Source: Gammaproteobacteria bacterium (lineage in GTDB: Bacteria > Pseudomonadota > Gammaproteobacteria > Xanthomonadales > Wenzhouxiangellaceae). Taken from it: a stretch of 35,823 bases of DNA. The notes below the pieces were generated by a model. That model did not search any database, had not been told where the DNA came from, and saw only the letters and a program-made list of their open reading frames with translations. Shown piece after piece: positions 8,795-15,556 of the stretch (its first letter is position 1; each line of letters starts with the position of its first letter). A program made the position numbers and the translations under genes. The stretch covers positions 1 through 35,823 of the forward strand of contig JAAAPE010000096.1 of the NCBI GenBank assembly GCA_009908385.1, in the 5' to 3' direction.

Positions 8795-9892
8795 TTAGCT
8801 AACTTGCCGCATGGCCCACTGGCGACTGCGGAAACGCACGCGCCGCGTGATGCGGCAGACGAGCTCGTAGGGAATGGTGCCGGCCGCCTCGGCCACGGTC
8901 TCGATCGGCAGGCCCTGCCCCCACAGCACCACCTCGTCGCCGACCGTCGCGTCGGGGCAGCCCGCCAGGTCGATCGTGATCATGTCCATCGAAACGCGGC
9001 CACACATGCGGCAGTGTCGTCCATCGACCAGCACGGGCGCGCCGTCGACCATGCTGCGCGGATAGCCGTCGCCGTAGCCGATACTGGCCACGCCGACGCT
9101 CATGTCCTGTTCGGCCCTGAAGCGCGCGCCATAGCCGATGCTCTCGCCCGCCGCGACCCGGTTGACCGCCATCAGCTCGGCGGTGAGCGTCATCGCAGGC
9201 TCCAGCTCCAGCTCCGGACCCGGCCGGCCCGGCAGCGGCGAAATGCCGTAGAGCACCAGGCCCGCCCTGACCCACTCGAAGCGGGCCTGGGGCAGGTTGA
9301 TCAGCCCGGCCGAGTTGGCCAGGCAGCGCTCGCCATCGAGCGCATCGGTGGCGCGGTGGAAGCGCTCGAGCTGCAGGGCGTTGAGCGGGTGCGAGGGCTC
9401 CTCGGCGCAGGCGAAATGGCTCATCAGGTTGACCTGCTCGACCCCGGGCAGGTCGAGCAGCCGACGATGCATCCCGGCCGCCGCTTCGACGGGAACGCCG
9501 AGACGGTGCATGCCGGTGTCGATCTTGAGCCAGAGCCGGCTCGCCGGAGAACGCCCGAAGCGCTCCAGCGCCTCGAGCTGGTGGGGATGATGGATGGTCA
9601 GCTCCAGCCCCAGATCGGCGGCAACCGCGAGGTCACCGTGGTCGTTGACGCCCTCGAGCAGGAGCACCGGGAGCCCGTTGCCGAGCCGCCGGATGGCCCG
9701 GGCTTCCTCGATCGTGGCCACTGCCAGCATGTCGGCGCGCTCGAGCGCGGGCAGGCACAGATCGAGGCGATGGCCGTAGGCGTCGGCCTTGACCACAGCC
9801 ATGATACGACTGTCGGGCGCGAACTTCCGCACGCGCCCGAGGTTGTGGGCGATCGCGGCCGGATCGATGTGGGCGATTGTGTTGCGAGCCAT
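8795..9892 (-). CDS. alr: Alanine racemase (C-terminus rewritten by an inserted palindrome)
   Basis: A 365-residue PLP enzyme that makes D-alanine for peptidoglycan. The N-terminal TIM barrel carries the PLP lysine K35 in AVVKADAYGH. The second catalytic base is Y254 in SIGYGARF, and the C-terminal beta domain includes the GRVSMDM segment. The start at 9892 opens directly at the conserved N-terminus and lies 28 bp after the dnaB stop, the common dnaB-alr order. The last eight residues (from Q358) and the TAA stop are encoded by the right end of the palindromic element, just after the conserved RITRRVRF segment; the original terminus appears to have been replaced. The catalytic core is intact, so the enzyme is probably functional. 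Confidence 0.93.
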   Translation of the reverse strand: MARNTIAHIDPAAIAHNLGRVRKFAPDSRIMAVVKADAYGHRLDLCLPALERADMLAVATIEEARAIRRLGNGLPVLLLEGVNDHGDLAVAADLGLELTIHHPHQLEALERFGRSPASRLWLKIDTGMHRLGVPVEAAAGMHRRLLDLPGVEQVNLMSHFACAEEPSHPLNALQLERFHRATDALDGERCLANSAGLINLPQARFEWVRAGLVLYGISPLPGRPGPELELEPAMTLTAELMAVNRVAAGESIGYGARFRAEQDMSVGVASIGYGDGYPRSMVDGAPVLVDGRHCRMCGRVSMDMITIDLAGCPDATVGDEVVLWGQGLPIETVAEAAGTIPYELVCRITRRVRFRSRQWAMRQVS

Positions 9893-9920
9893 ACGGTCGA
9901 CTAAGGCAGCAAGCGCGGGA

Positions 9921-11294
9921 TCAGCCGTCCTGGCCGTAGTGATCCGGCGTGAAGTCGCGGAATCGCACGAACTCGCCCTGGAACGCCAGCTTGAAGTTGT
10001 CGGTGGCGCCGTTGCGGTGCTTGCCGATGATGATCTCGGCGGTTCCCTTGTCGGGGGAATCCTCGTTGTAGACCTCGTCGCGATAGATGAACAGGATGAG
10101 GTCGGCATCCTGCTCGATCGCCCCGGACTCGCGCAGGTCGGCCATCTTCGGCCGTTTGTCGGGGCGCTGTTCCAGCGCGCGGTTGAGCTGCGAGAGCGCC
10201 ACGACCGGCACGTCGAGCTCCTTCGCCAGGGCCTTGAGACTGCGCGAGATCTCGCTGATCTCGTTGGTGCGGTTCTCGGCCGAGCCGGGTGCCTTCATCA
10301 GCTGCAGGTAGTCGACCAGGATCAGCCCGATGTCGTGCTCGCGCTTCATCCGGCGGGCGCGGGCGCGCAGGTCCGTGGTGGTCAGCGAGGGCGTCTGATC
10401 GATGAAGATGTTGGCACCCTTGAGCAGGGTCATGGCCGAGCGAAGATTGACCCAGTCCTGGCCCTCGAGCCGGCCGGTGCGCAGGCGCTCCTGGTTGATC
10501 TGGCCGAGCGAGGAAAACAGGCGCATCACCAGCTGAATGTCGGACATCTCCATCGAGAACACCGCGACGGGCACCTTGTGACGGATCGCAGCTCGTTCGG
10601 CGATGTTCATCGCGAAAGAGGTCTTGCCCATCGAAGGGCGGGCGGCGACGATGATCAGGTCCGTCTTCTGCAGTCCGGACGTGCGCTTGTCCAGGGCCGC
10701 GAAGCCGGTCGGCACGCCGGTCAGCTCGCCTTCGTTCTGCTGCAGCTCGTTGAGCAGGTCCATGGCGCTGGCCATGACGTCGCGGACGCTGACGTAACCC
10801 GAATTCCGGTGCGCTCCCTGGTCCGCGATCGCGTAGATGCGCTGCTCGGCCTCCTCCAGCACTTCCTTGGAACTGCGTCCCGCCGTCTGCAGGGCATTGT
10901 CGGCGATGTCGGTCCCGATCTGGATGAGCTGGCGCAGGATCGACTTTTCGCGCACGATCTGCGCGTAACCCGACGCATTGGCCGGTCCCGGCGTCTCGTT
11001 CGCCAGCATGGTGAGATAAGCGCCCGAATCGACCTTCTCCAGCTTGCCGTGCCGGGAGAACCATTCCGTGACCGTCACCGCGTCGCAGGGCTGACCGTCG
11101 TCGATCAGATCGGCGATGGCGCGAAATACCAGGCGATGATTCTCGCGGTAGAAATCGACCTCGTCGACCTGCCCGGCCACCCGATCCCAGACATCGGGCC
11201 CGAGCATGAGTGCCCCCAGCAGTGACTGCTCCGCCTCGTTGGAGTGGGGCGGCGCCTTGACGTTGCTCAGGGTGGAAATGCGGGGTTCTGCCAC
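9921..11294 (-). CDS. dnaB: Replicative DNA helicase DnaB
   Basis: A 457-residue hexameric 5'-3' helicase. The N-terminal DnaB domain spans about residues 15-120, a linker helix follows, and a RecA-like domain carries Walker A ARPSMGKTS at 218-226, Walker B LILVDYLQLM, and the AIEQDADLILFIYRDE segment. It starts at GTG (GTGGCAGAACCC). No intein or insertion is visible; the length is normal. It is followed by alr at 28 bp. About 190 bp separate it from rplI upstream. Confidence 0.97.
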   Translation of the reverse strand: MAEPRISTLSNVKAPPHSNEAEQSLLGALMLGPDVWDRVAGQVDEVDFYRENHRLVFRAIADLIDDGQPCDAVTVTEWFSRHGKLEKVDSGAYLTMLANETPGPANASGYAQIVREKSILRQLIQIGTDIADNALQTAGRSSKEVLEEAEQRIYAIADQGAHRNSGYVSVRDVMASAMDLLNELQQNEGELTGVPTGFAALDKRTSGLQKTDLIIVAARPSMGKTSFAMNIAERAAIRHKVPVAVFSMEMSDIQLVMRLFSSLGQINQERLRTGRLEGQDWVNLRSAMTLLKGANIFIDQTPSLTTTDLRARARRMKREHDIGLILVDYLQLMKAPGSAENRTNEISEISRSLKALAKELDVPVVALSQLNRALEQRPDKRPKMADLRESGAIEQDADLILFIYRDEVYNEDSPDKGTAEIIIGKHRNGATDNFKLAFQGEFVRFRDFTPDHYGQDG

Positions 11295-11405
11295 TGTCTT
11301 CGTTATGCCGGGGTCTCGGACGCGATAGGCGACTCAGTATAGTCCGTATTCGGCCCTGCCGGTCAATGCCGGCCCCGACGAAAGAGGCCACCGAGCCGTC
11401 CGGCA

Positions 11406-11425
11406 CCGCGGCGAGGACGCCGCGG
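11406..11425. terminator. GC-rich hairpin between rplI and dnaB
   Basis: A perfect 8-bp stem, CCGCGGCG with CGCCGCGG, around the loop AGGA. No T-tract follows on either strand, so it may be a weak terminator or processing hairpin after the rpsF-rpsR-rplI run. Confidence 0.35.
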
Positions 11426-11486
11426 GCACCGGGGATCTCGATGGCCTGGTGCTTCCGGACCGGCCACGGCGGGCCGATCGGGACGA

Positions 11487-11942
11487 TCAGCTCTCCGCGG
11501 CGACGATCGTGACCTTGATCTCGGTCTGCACGTCAGCGTGCAGGATCAGGCCGACGGTGAACTCGCCCGGCTCGCGGATCGGACCTTCCGGCATGTCGAC
11601 CTCGGCCTTTTCCACGGGGTAGCCCATCTCACTGAGCTTGCCGGCGATCTCGTGCGGATTGATCGAGCCGTAGAGGCGTCCTTCCGGGCTGACCGGAACG
11701 GCGAAGCGCACTTCTTCCAGGGAGTCGATGGCTTCCTGGCGCGCTTCGGCCGCGGCGAGACGCTCGTCGGCATGGCGCTGCAGTTCCTCGCGCCGGGCTT
11801 CGAACTTCTCGACGTTTTCCTTGGTCGCCGGCACGGCCAGACCGCGCGGCAGCAGGAAATTGCGTCCGTAACCGGCTTTGACCGTTACCGTGTCGCCCAG
11901 GTCGCCCAGGTTGTAGATATTTTCGAGCAGAATCAGCTTCAT
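11487..11942 (-). CDS. rplI: 50S ribosomal protein L9
   Basis: A 151-residue protein with the L9 N-terminal signature (MKLILLENIYNLGDLGDTV, then YGRNFLLPRGLA), a long central charged helix (about residues 42-78) and the C-terminal rRNA-binding domain. L9 binds 23S rRNA and stabilises the L1 stalk region. It is the last gene of rpsF-rpsR-rplI, 16 bp after rpsR. Confidence 0.97.
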   Translation of the reverse strand: MKLILLENIYNLGDLGDTVTVKAGYGRNFLLPRGLAVPATKENVEKFEARREELQRHADERLAAAEARQEAIDSLEEVRFAVPVSPEGRLYGSINPHEIAGKLSEMGYPVEKAEVDMPEGPIREPGEFTVGLILHADVQTEIKVTIVAAES

Positions 11943-11958
11943 GACGTCACCCTAGCGA

Positions 11959-12183
11959 TCAATGGTTGTCGGTGTAAGGCAGCAGGGCCAGGTAGCGGGC
12001 CCGCTTGACCGCCGTGCTCAGCTGACGCTGGTAGCGCGCCTTGGTGCCGGTGATACGGCTGGGAACGATCTTGCCCGTTTCCCCGATGAAATCCTTGAGC
12101 AGCTCCACGTCCTTGTAATCGACTTCCTCGATACCTTCGGCCGTGAAACGGCAGTACTTGCGTCTTCTCATGAATCGCGCCAT
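11959..12183 (-). CDS. rpsR: 30S ribosomal protein S18
   Basis: A 74-residue basic protein with the S18 signature: a YCRFTAEGI segment, then [17 protein letters not shown] and a basic C-terminal helix. It pairs with S6 on the 30S platform. It starts 3 bp after the rpsF stop. Confidence 0.97.
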   Translation of the reverse strand: MARFMRRRKYCRFTAEGIEEVDYKDVELLKDFIGETGKIVPSRITGTKARYQRQLSTAVKRARYLALLPYTDNH

Positions 12184-12186
12184 GGA

Positions 12187-12678
12187 TCAGCCCTCCGCCT
12201 TGTCACGTTCGTTGTTGTCGTCCGACTCGTCGCTATCGTTCGATTCGTCATCGGAATCGCCGTCGGAATCGCCGTCGGAATCGTCGTGGTCGCTATCGTC
12301 GCTACTGTCGCTGTCGTCGGAACGCTCGCGACGCGCGCTATCGCGCTCGTCCTTGCTTTCCTTACGCTTGAGCATGACCGACGGTTCAGTCTCGGCCTTG
12401 TCCTTGCGAACGACGAGATGGCGCAGGATGGCGTCGTTGAACTTGAAGATGCCCTCGAGCTCGGCCAGCGTTTCGGCATCGCACTCGATGTTGAGCATCA
12501 GGTAGTGGGCCTTGTGCAGCTTGGCGATGGTGTAGGCCAACTGCAGCCGCCCCCAGTCCTCGCTGCGATGGACGCTGCCGCCCTTCTCCTCGACGAGGCC
12601 GCGGTAGCGCTCGAGCATGCCGGGCACCTGTTCGCTCTGGTCCGGGTGGACCAGGAGAACGATTTCGTAATGTCGCAT
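12187..12678 (-). CDS. rpsF: 30S ribosomal protein S6 with a long acidic Asp/Ser tail
   Basis: A 163-residue protein. Residues 1-96 are a normal S6 fold ([19 protein letters not shown], and HYLMLNIE near residue 58). A charged extension follows, and about residues 118-160 are almost entirely Asp, Ser and a few Gly, Glu and Asn. In E. coli the S6 tail is lengthened with glutamate after translation by RimK; here a comparable acidic tail is genome-encoded. The start at 12678 has a strong ribosome-binding site (AAGGAG, about 6 bases before the ATG). The leader of about 109 nt has a possible stem (GCCTG with CAGGC) that could host S6:S18 autoregulation, which I cannot confirm. Confidence 0.95.
   Translation of the reverse strand: MRHYEIVLLVHPDQSEQVPGMLERYRGLVEEKGGSVHRSEDWGRLQLAYTIAKLHKAHYLMLNIECDAETLAELEGIFKFNDAILRHLVVRKDKAETEPSVMLKRKESKDERDSARRERSDDSDSSDDSDHDDSDGDSDGDSDDESNDSDESDDNNERDKAEG
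12251..12286. repeat. Three tandem 12-bp repeats inside the rpsF acidic tail
   Basis: The unit TCGGAATCGCCG occurs at 12251-12262 and 12263-12274, and with one change at 12275-12286. The unit length keeps the frame, so copy-number change would lengthen or shorten the Asp/Ser tail in steps of four residues. Confidence 0.85.
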
Positions 12679-12793
12679 TGTGACTCCTTGTGGATTTCCA
12701 AGCCCGGGTTCTCCCGGCCTGCAAAGCCCCCGGCCAGGCTGGCTGTCAGCCGCCGTGGAGCAAGGGTTTGCCCGCTTTGCGGACAAGCCGAGT

Positions 12794-12823
12794 ATTGTAT
12801 ACCGCCGGTAGCGGGCCGGGCAA
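12794..12823 (-). promoter_or_regulatory. Sigma-70-type promoter for rpsF-rpsR-rplI
   Basis: On the minus strand, TTGCCC (-35) and TACAAT (-10) are separated by 18 bp. The predicted start is near 12787, giving a leader of about 109 nt before rpsF. Confidence 0.6.
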
Positions 12824-12873
12824 GACCGACGCCGCCTGTCTCGCTCTGGTGGGCCACCCGCGCGGAGGTGCCC

Positions 12874-12879
12874 TATACT
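12874..12879 (+). promoter_or_regulatory. Probable -10 element for mgtE
   Basis: TATACT lies about 41 bases before the mgtE start. No convincing -35 is visible. The leader is too short for an M-box Mg2+ riboswitch. Confidence 0.35.
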
Positions 12880-12920
12880 GCAGGCCCGTCGCCCCCTACC
12901 CAGCGGAAGGATCCAGGCCC

Positions 12921-14276
12921 ATGTCGGACCAAGGCGTACTCGTCGATCTGCTCACCCTGCAGAACCTCGGTCGCGAGGAAGCGCTGGCCGAAAAGCTCGA
13001 TGAAACGGCGGTACAGGACATCGCCGGTGCGATGTCGCAGATGCCCCCGGAAGGCCGGCTGCAGGTCCTTCGCGCCCTGCCCGAGGAGCGTCGCGCCGAT
13101 GCCTTTTCCTACCTGAGCCACGGCATGCAGCAAGAGGTCATCGGCCAGCTCGAGCCCGACGAGGCCAGACGCATCCTGCAGGAACTGGTGCCCGACGACC
13201 GGACGGCCTTTCTCGAAAGCCTGGCCCCGCCGGATCTCGAGGGATTCCTAAAGCTGCTCGGCCCGGAGGATCTCAACCAGTCGCTGAAACTGCTCGGCTA
13301 CCCCGAGGAATCGGTCGGCCGCCTGATGACGACGCGCTATGTCTCGGTGCGACCCGAATGGACCGTGACCCGGGCGCTCGACCACATCCGCCACGAGGCG
13401 CACAGGGGCGAAACGGTCAATTTCGTCTTCGTGACCGACCGGCGCGGCAAGCTGCTCGACGCGATCCGGCTCAAGGACTTCATCCTGGCCCGCCAGGACG
13501 CGCGCGTGGAAGCCCTGATGGACGAAGACGTCATCCAGATCGAGGCGGATGCCGATCGCGAGCAGGCGGTCCAGACCATTCAGCACTACGACATCAGCAC
13601 CCTGCCGGTCACCGACCGCAGCGGCGTCCTGCTGGGCATCGTCACGGTCGACGACATCATGGACGTCGCCGAGCAGGAAATCACCGAGGATTTCCACAAG
13701 TTCGGCGGCAGCAGCCGGCTTAACGTCTCGATGCGCGAGGCCAGCCCCGCCTTCCTCTACAGAAAGCGAATCGGCTGGCTGATGGTCCTGGTGGTCGTGA
13801 ACCTGTTCAGCGGGCTGGCCATCGCACTCTACGAGCAATCGATCGAGGCGGTCATCGGTCTGGTTTTCTTCCTGCCGATGATCATTGCCGGAAGCGGTAA
13901 CGCCGGCAGCCAGTCGGCCACGCTCATGGTACGTGCGCTGGCCACCGGCGACGTGGAGGCCGGAGACTGGCTCAGGATGTGGGGAAAGGAACTGTCGGTG
14001 GCCGTCATGCTGGGGCTGACCATGGCGGCCAGCGTGGCAGCCATCGGCGCATGGCGCGGCGGCCAGGAGTCAGGCTACGAACTGGCCCTTGTCGTGGGCC
14101 TCGCGATGTTCGCGGTGGTCATCCTGGGCGGGATGATCGGCGTCCTGCTGCCCTTCCTGCTGCAGCGCTTCAGGATGGATCCCGCCACCGCCAGCACGCC
14201 GCTGATCACTTCCGTGGCCGACGTGGGCGGCATCCTGATCTACTTCTCGATCGCCAGCGCCGTGCTGGGACTGTAG
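12921..14276 (+). CDS. mgtE: Magnesium transporter MgtE
   Basis: A 451-residue protein with the MgtE architecture. A helical N domain (residues 1-130) carries repeats such as [17 protein letters not shown] pair follows (about 132-255; [14 protein letters not shown] and [17 protein letters not shown]). A plug helix precedes five C-terminal membrane helices (about 285-450), which include the [22 protein letters not shown] pore segment. It is a Mg2+-gated inner-membrane Mg2+ channel; in the family the cytosolic domains sense Mg2+. It is monocistronic, transcribed divergently from rpsF, and converges on the methyltransferase gene. Confidence 0.95.
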   Translation: MSDQGVLVDLLTLQNLGREEALAEKLDETAVQDIAGAMSQMPPEGRLQVLRALPEERRADAFSYLSHGMQQEVIGQLEPDEARRILQELVPDDRTAFLESLAPPDLEGFLKLLGPEDLNQSLKLLGYPEESVGRLMTTRYVSVRPEWTVTRALDHIRHEAHRGETVNFVFVTDRRGKLLDAIRLKDFILARQDARVEALMDEDVIQIEADADREQAVQTIQHYDISTLPVTDRSGVLLGIVTVDDIMDVAEQEITEDFHKFGGSSRLNVSMREASPAFLYRKRIGWLMVLVVVNLFSGLAIALYEQSIEAVIGLVFFLPMIIAGSGNAGSQSATLMVRALATGDVEAGDWLRMWGKELSVAVMLGLTMAASVAAIGAWRGGQESGYELALVVGLAMFAVVILGGMIGVLLPFLLQRFRMDPATASTPLITSVADVGGILIYFSIASAVLGL

Positions 14277-14292
14277 GGGCGCAATCCGCCCC
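14276..14292. terminator. Short GC hairpin between convergent mgtE and methyltransferase genes
   Basis: GGGGCG and CGCCCC form a 6-bp stem around CAATC immediately at the mgtE stop. No T-tract is present, so termination is likely inefficient or Rho-assisted. Confidence 0.35.
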
Positions 14293-14297
14293 GGCCG

Positions 14298-14900
14298 TCA
14301 GGGCGCGGGCGTGCTGACCTGCCAGGTGTAGAAGCGCATGGGCGGGATGTTGAGCACTTCAAGCTCGACGTCGGGCTCACCCATGACCTCCTTGCCGAGG
14401 CGACCGACCGCGCCGCGAAACTGGTAGGCGACGAAACGGCCGCCGGGCGCCAGGTTGTCGCGAATCGCGGCGATGATCGCCAGACCGATCTCACGCGGCA
14501 TGGTGGAAAAGGGAATTCCCGAAATGACCACGTCGGGCGCGCCCAGGCCATGCTCGGCGAGGATCTCGGCGAGCTCCACGGCACTGCCGGTATGCGGGAT
14601 GAGACGCGAATCCCCGAAACTCTCGAGAATCGACGAGAACTGCGGATCGAGCTCGATGGTGAGCAACTTCGCGTCCTCCGGCATTGCGGCGAGGATGGCG
14701 CGGGTGGTGCCGCCGGTACCGGGCCCCAGCTCGACCACGGTTCGCGCGGAAGCCACCGCCGAGGTGTTGATGATGCGGCGTTCCAGGAAGCGCGAGCTGG
14801 GGATGATGGATCCGACCTGCTCGGGACTGCGCAGAAACCCCCGAAAGAAATCGATAGTGCGGGACGACCGCCGGGACGCCGCCTTTCCGTTGCCTTCCAC
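14298..14900 (-). CDS. Class I SAM-dependent methyltransferase, phospholipid N-methyltransferase-like
   Basis: About 200 residues from a GTG start chosen for its strong ribosome-binding site (AGGAG five bases upstream). An SAM-binding motif I, VELGPGTGGTT, is at residues 56-66; an acidic TIELDP follows and then VVISGIPFSTMP. The segment FFRGFLRSPEQVGSIIPSS near the N-terminus resembles PmtA/rRNA dimethylase-like enzymes, which methylate phosphatidylethanolamine in other bacteria. The substrate cannot be read from the sequence. It is on the minus strand, convergent with mgtE, with no operon partner. Confidence 0.75.
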   Translation of the reverse strand: MEGNGKAASRRSSRTIDFFRGFLRSPEQVGSIIPSSRFLERRIINTSAVASARTVVELGPGTGGTTRAILAAMPEDAKLLTIELDPQFSSILESFGDSRLIPHTGSAVELAEILAEHGLGAPDVVISGIPFSTMPREIGLAIIAAIRDNLAPGGRFVAYQFRGAVGRLGKEVMGEPDVELEVLNIPPMRFYTWQVSTPAP

Positions 14901-15035
14901 GAATGCTCCTAGATCTTCAGGCAGAACAGCCACCCATTCTATCGCGAAATTCCGGCCCCGCCGGGGTTTACCCGGGGGACTTTTGCCGCTATCCTTTCGC
15001 GCCTCGGCTGGTGAGCAGCACAGTAGCGCTTGCGA

Positions 15036-15041
15036 TACAAT
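15036..15041 (+). promoter_or_regulatory. Probable -10 element for the tRNA-Ser(GCT) locus
   Basis: TACAAT lies about 52 bases before the partial tRNA copy. The -35 region is poor. No equally good element is seen in front of the intact tRNA at 15285, so the transcript may run through the partial copy. Confidence 0.35.
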
Positions 15042-15093
15042 ATGCGTTCCGCTCGTGAAGCACGTCACCGGGCCGGGCAGACAAGCAGTTACG

Positions 15094-15142
15094 GGAGAGG
15101 TGGCCGAGTGGCTGAAGGCGCTCCCCTGCTAAGGGAGTATGG
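15094..15142 (+). pseudogene. 5' half of tRNA-Ser(GCT), exact partial duplicate
   Basis: These 49 bases are identical to nucleotides 1-49 of the intact tRNA-Ser(GCT) at 15285. The match begins exactly at the first tRNA base and ends just after the anticodon stem. The variable arm, T arm and acceptor 3' strand are missing. The offset between copies is 191 bp; the 142 bp between them (15143-15284) holds no recognisable gene. Confidence 0.9.
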
Positions 15143-15284
15143 AGGAGAGCCGAAATCGACCGGCTGCTTACCGAAGCCCCTCAGGGCGATCGCGAGCGGC
15201 TTCGCGAACGCGGAGAAGCGAGCGGCAACACCCGGGCCGTAGACGCCCGATGCAACGGCGGCACATGCCGGCTACAGAGTTCAA

Positions 15285-15377
15285 GGAGAGGTGGCCGAGT
15301 GGCTGAAGGCGCTCCCCTGCTAAGGGAGTATGGGGTTTATAGCCTCATCGAGGGTTCGAATCCCTCCCTCTCCGCCA
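15285..15377 (+). tRNA. tRNA-Ser (anticodon GCT)
   Basis: A 93-nt class II tRNA including an encoded CCA. The acceptor stem is GGAGAGG/CCTCTCC with discriminator G. The anticodon stem CTCCC/GGGAG encloses loop CTGCTAA with GCT at 15319-15321, reading AGC and AGU. A long variable arm and the T loop GGTTCGAATCC are present. A strong terminator follows directly. Confidence 0.97.
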
Positions 15378-15386
15378 GCAATGAAG

Positions 15387-15411
15387 AACCCCGCCCTGTG
15401 CGGGGTTTTTT
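15387..15411 (+). terminator. Rho-independent terminator of tRNA-Ser(GCT)
   Basis: CCCCGC and GCGGGG pair around CCTGT and are followed by six T residues. Confidence 0.9.
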
Positions 15412-15556
15412 ATTGCTGGGGGAGAGGGGGACCACGGATGAGAACCCCGGTTCGACCCAAACCAGCTCAGAATCGCTTGACCCTCAACATAGAATCTGAA
15501 CCCTGAAAACTGAACCCTATCAACCTATCCCGCGATCGAATCCTCCGGCGCCTGGA

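Larger units (their letters stand above)
8553..8820. mobile_element. Nested palindromic, MITE-like element (268 bp) between miaB and alr
   Basis: A perfect 26-bp terminal inverted repeat (8553-8578 against 8795-8820) begins AGTGGGCCATGCGGCAAG. It extends to 33 bp with one mismatch (8553-8585 against 8788-8820). Two hairpins are enclosed: 8586-8607 with 8661-8682 (22 bp, two mismatches that become G-U pairs in one RNA strand) and 8691-8710 with 8769-8788 (20 bp, perfect). The whole would fold as a stem opening into two arms. It encodes no plausible protein, and I see no clear target-site duplication. Its right end forms the last codons and stop of alr. The class is unknown: a non-autonomous transposon or another palindromic repeat family. 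Confidence 0.75.

Noticed and set aside
8553-8820. Integron attC site, suggested by TTAGCTAACGCTCAG-like sequence near the ends
   Set aside because: The core sites do not fit RYYYAAC/GTTRRRY, the two long internal hairpins are not part of an attC, and there is no integrase or cassette array.
12880-12920. M-box (ykoK) Mg2+ riboswitch upstream of mgtE
   Set aside because: Only about 41 bases separate the -10 element from the start codon, too short for the roughly 160-nt aptamer.
15094-15284. A genomic island inserted at tRNA-Ser(GCT)
   Set aside because: The spacer is only 142 bp and carries no integrase or other gene; at most it is a scar.
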